Shown here one piece after another: positions 61,717-64,000 of a DNA stretch of 64,000 bases (positions are counted from its first letter, which is position 1; every line of letters starts with the position of its first letter). The notes beneath the pieces were generated by a model. The model searched no databases and had not been told where the DNA came from. It saw only the letters and a program-made list of their open reading frames with translations. A program made the translations under genes and the position numbers. The stretch is taken from contig NZ_UGQM01000001.1 of the NCBI RefSeq assembly GCF_900454025.1, positions 4,898,001-4,962,000 of the forward strand, given 5' to 3'. This DNA is from Mycolicibacterium gilvum. Lineage in GTDB: Bacteria; Actinomycetota; Actinomycetes; Mycobacteriales; Mycobacteriaceae.

Positions 61717-62940
61717 TCAGGCCCAGCGGGTCGGTTCGTAGGTGGCGTGGTCGCGAACCAGTGCATGAGCGATGCGGTTGGCACGATGAGCCAACGCGCA
61801 GGCGACGACGCCGCCGGGCTTGCCGCGGTCCTTTAGCCCGTGGGCGTAGGTCTTGGCTGCCGGTTCACTGAGCCACAGGCCCATGCCGAGGTCGATCAGG
61901 GCGCGGCGCAGCGCCACGCTGCCTTCACGGCTGATGCCGCCATCGCGGCGCTTGTGCGCCGATTCGTACTGCATCGGAGACAGCCCCGACGCACGATAGA
62001 TTTGCCGCGGTCCCGGCCACCGCTTCGGGTCACCAAGGGCAGCAGCGTAATTGGATACCCGCACCACGCCCCAGCCCGGCACCGAGGTCAACGTCGCGTA
62101 GGGGCTGCGCGGTAGCAGCTCTCCCAGTGCGGCCTCCGCGGATTGGATTTGGTCGTCGAGGTCGGCCAGCAAGTTCATGTCGGCGGCCAGGATCTGGCGG
62201 GCGATCATCGCGTCGCGGGTCGGCAGTGCATCGCGGGCCGCAGCGACCAAACGCTCCGCGACCGGACGACGCAGCTGCAGATCCCGGGTCGCGGCGAACC
62301 GGATCAGCCGGCTGACTCCGAGCCCTGCCAGACGGGCCGGGTCGGAGAATTCGGCGGCGACCAGCCGGCCGATCCTGGTGGCCAGCACGTCGGGCAGCGC
62401 CAGGGTCAGTCCGGGAAACGCCCGATCCAATTGACCGAGCAACTGGTTCTTCGTCGCACTGCGCGTGGCCACTCGTCGGCTCCGATGCGCAGCCCAAGCA
62501 CTGAGTTCGCCGATCACGACATCACGGTCGACGACCGAGCAACCGTGTCCACTCAGCACGAGTTCGGTGATCGCCTCCAAGTCGATGACGTCGGTCTTGA
62601 TCCGTCGCCGGCCCTGCACTCGGCGTTGCTCGGCGACATGAGCGGGATTGAGTTCCACCACTTCCCACCCCTCGGGCCACCGATGGTCGAGCACTGGTCG
62701 GTGATAATGGCCGGCAGCCTCCACGGCGACCTTGACCTGCCCCGACGCAGGCACCGCGGCCATCACGCGAGTCGTCGCAGCGATCAAACCCGACCGGTTC
62801 ATCGCGAACTCCGACGGCGTGAGCAATCGATGTCGAGCCGCGTCGGTCACCGAAAACACTGCAGAAGTCTTGCCGACATCGACGGCAACGACGATGGTGG
62901 ACGACGTGACTGGAGCTCCATGCACAGACACAACAAACAC
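61717..62940 (-). CDS. IS110-family transposase (IS1111-like layout)
   Basis: 407 residues from GTG 62940. RuvC-like part with AVDVGKTSAV and 'IKTDVIDLEAITELV'; C-terminal part with 'LTSVPGWGVVRVSNYAAALG' and 'GLSPMQYESAHKRRDGGISR', the catalytic-Ser region of the family. It is clearly different in sequence from the 53838-55043 transposase, so the two elements arrived independently. The frame is intact. Confidence 0.94.
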   Translation of the reverse strand: MFVVSVHGAPVTSSTIVVAVDVGKTSAVFSVTDAARHRLLTPSEFAMNRSGLIAATTRVMAAVPASGQVKVAVEAAGHYHRPVLDHRWPEGWEVVELNPAHVAEQRRVQGRRRIKTDVIDLEAITELVLSGHGCSVVDRDVVIGELSAWAAHRSRRVATRSATKNQLLGQLDRAFPGLTLALPDVLATRIGRLVAAEFSDPARLAGLGVSRLIRFAATRDLQLRRPVAERLVAAARDALPTRDAMIARQILAADMNLLADLDDQIQSAEAALGELLPRSPYATLTSVPGWGVVRVSNYAAALGDPKRWPGPRQIYRASGLSPMQYESAHKRRDGGISREGSVALRRALIDLGMGLWLSEPAAKTYAHGLKDRGKPGGVVACALAHRANRIAHALVRDHATYEPTRWA

Positions 62941-63056
62941 CTCCGGGGTGTGTCAGGAGGTCCACGTGCGTCAACACACGGACCCCGAAAGGAATCAGTT
63001 ACAGATCCCTTCCTGACACCTCCGGAGGCATTTGAGAAGGACCAACTCGATCTATA

Positions 63057-64000
<944 letters not shown>

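Larger units (their letters stand above)
61390..63030. mobile_element. IS110-family element 2 (ends not fixed)
   Basis: A minus-strand transposase with about 330 bp of non-coding DNA beyond its 3' end and about 90 bp before its start. Imperfect inverted repeats lie upstream of the gene (62941-62958 against 63014-63030). Long 3' non-coding DNA is typical of the IS1111 subgroup. It separates the MFS operon from gltA2. Confidence 0.7.

Overview
The window is high-GC DNA from a rapidly growing mycobacterium (Mycolicibacterium type). This is inferred from the gene content: PrrA/PrrB, AccD3, EchA6, CtpE, GltA2, an Rv0909/Rv0910-type toxin-antitoxin pair, MspA-family porins and a GjpA-type porin. 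It also fits the many GTG starts, ATGA/GTGA gene overlaps and promoters whose -10 box lies 6-7 nt before the start codon (leaderless transcripts).

Left accessory part (1-27.3 kb). A partial SDR gene diverges from a tightly overlapping catabolic-looking operon: beta-propeller protein, GntR/UTRA regulator, two acyl-CoA ligases and an SDR (619-6708). A degenerate-GGDEF/EAL protein is translationally coupled to a class III nucleotide cyclase (6754-9341). On the minus strand follow a molybdopterin oxidoreductase, a DapB-fold reductase and an SDR. From 13.76 to 27.33 kb runs the most unusual block. It holds two near-identical six-helix membrane proteins, three small single-helix membrane proteins, a TetR regulator, a MoxR/NorQ-type AAA+ ATPase with its VWA partner, three P450s, two DapB-fold reductases, a VOC protein and, at the end, a bacterial ERG2/sigma-1-receptor homologue. 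That last gene is cut by an IS1380-family element with a clean 4-bp target duplication; removing the element restores the frame exactly.

Core part (27.4-53.3 kb). Genes follow the order of M. tuberculosis Rv0910, Rv0909, ctpE, Rv0907, Rv0906, echA6, accD3, then prrA-prrB, Rv0898c, Rv0897c and gltA2. Accessory genes are interleaved: a porin, a YhgE/Pip exporter with a degenerate ABC ATPase, an epoxide hydrolase, three ABC half-exporters behind a SoxR-type promoter, and a K+ channel.

Right part (51-64 kb). An IS3-family element sits inside a dispersed intergenic hairpin repeat. An IS110-family element is followed by a Pro-rich secreted protein, one frameshifted and one intact MspA porin, a secreted protein with an apparent ATC start, an Rv0897c-like oxidoreductase, a MarR/DHA2-MFS pair with a long operator, a second IS110-family element with a strongly folded non-coding end, and the 3' part of gltA2.

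Stretches left unannotated are short intergenic gaps in which I see nothing beyond possible promoters. I found no rRNA, tRNA or CRISPR array.
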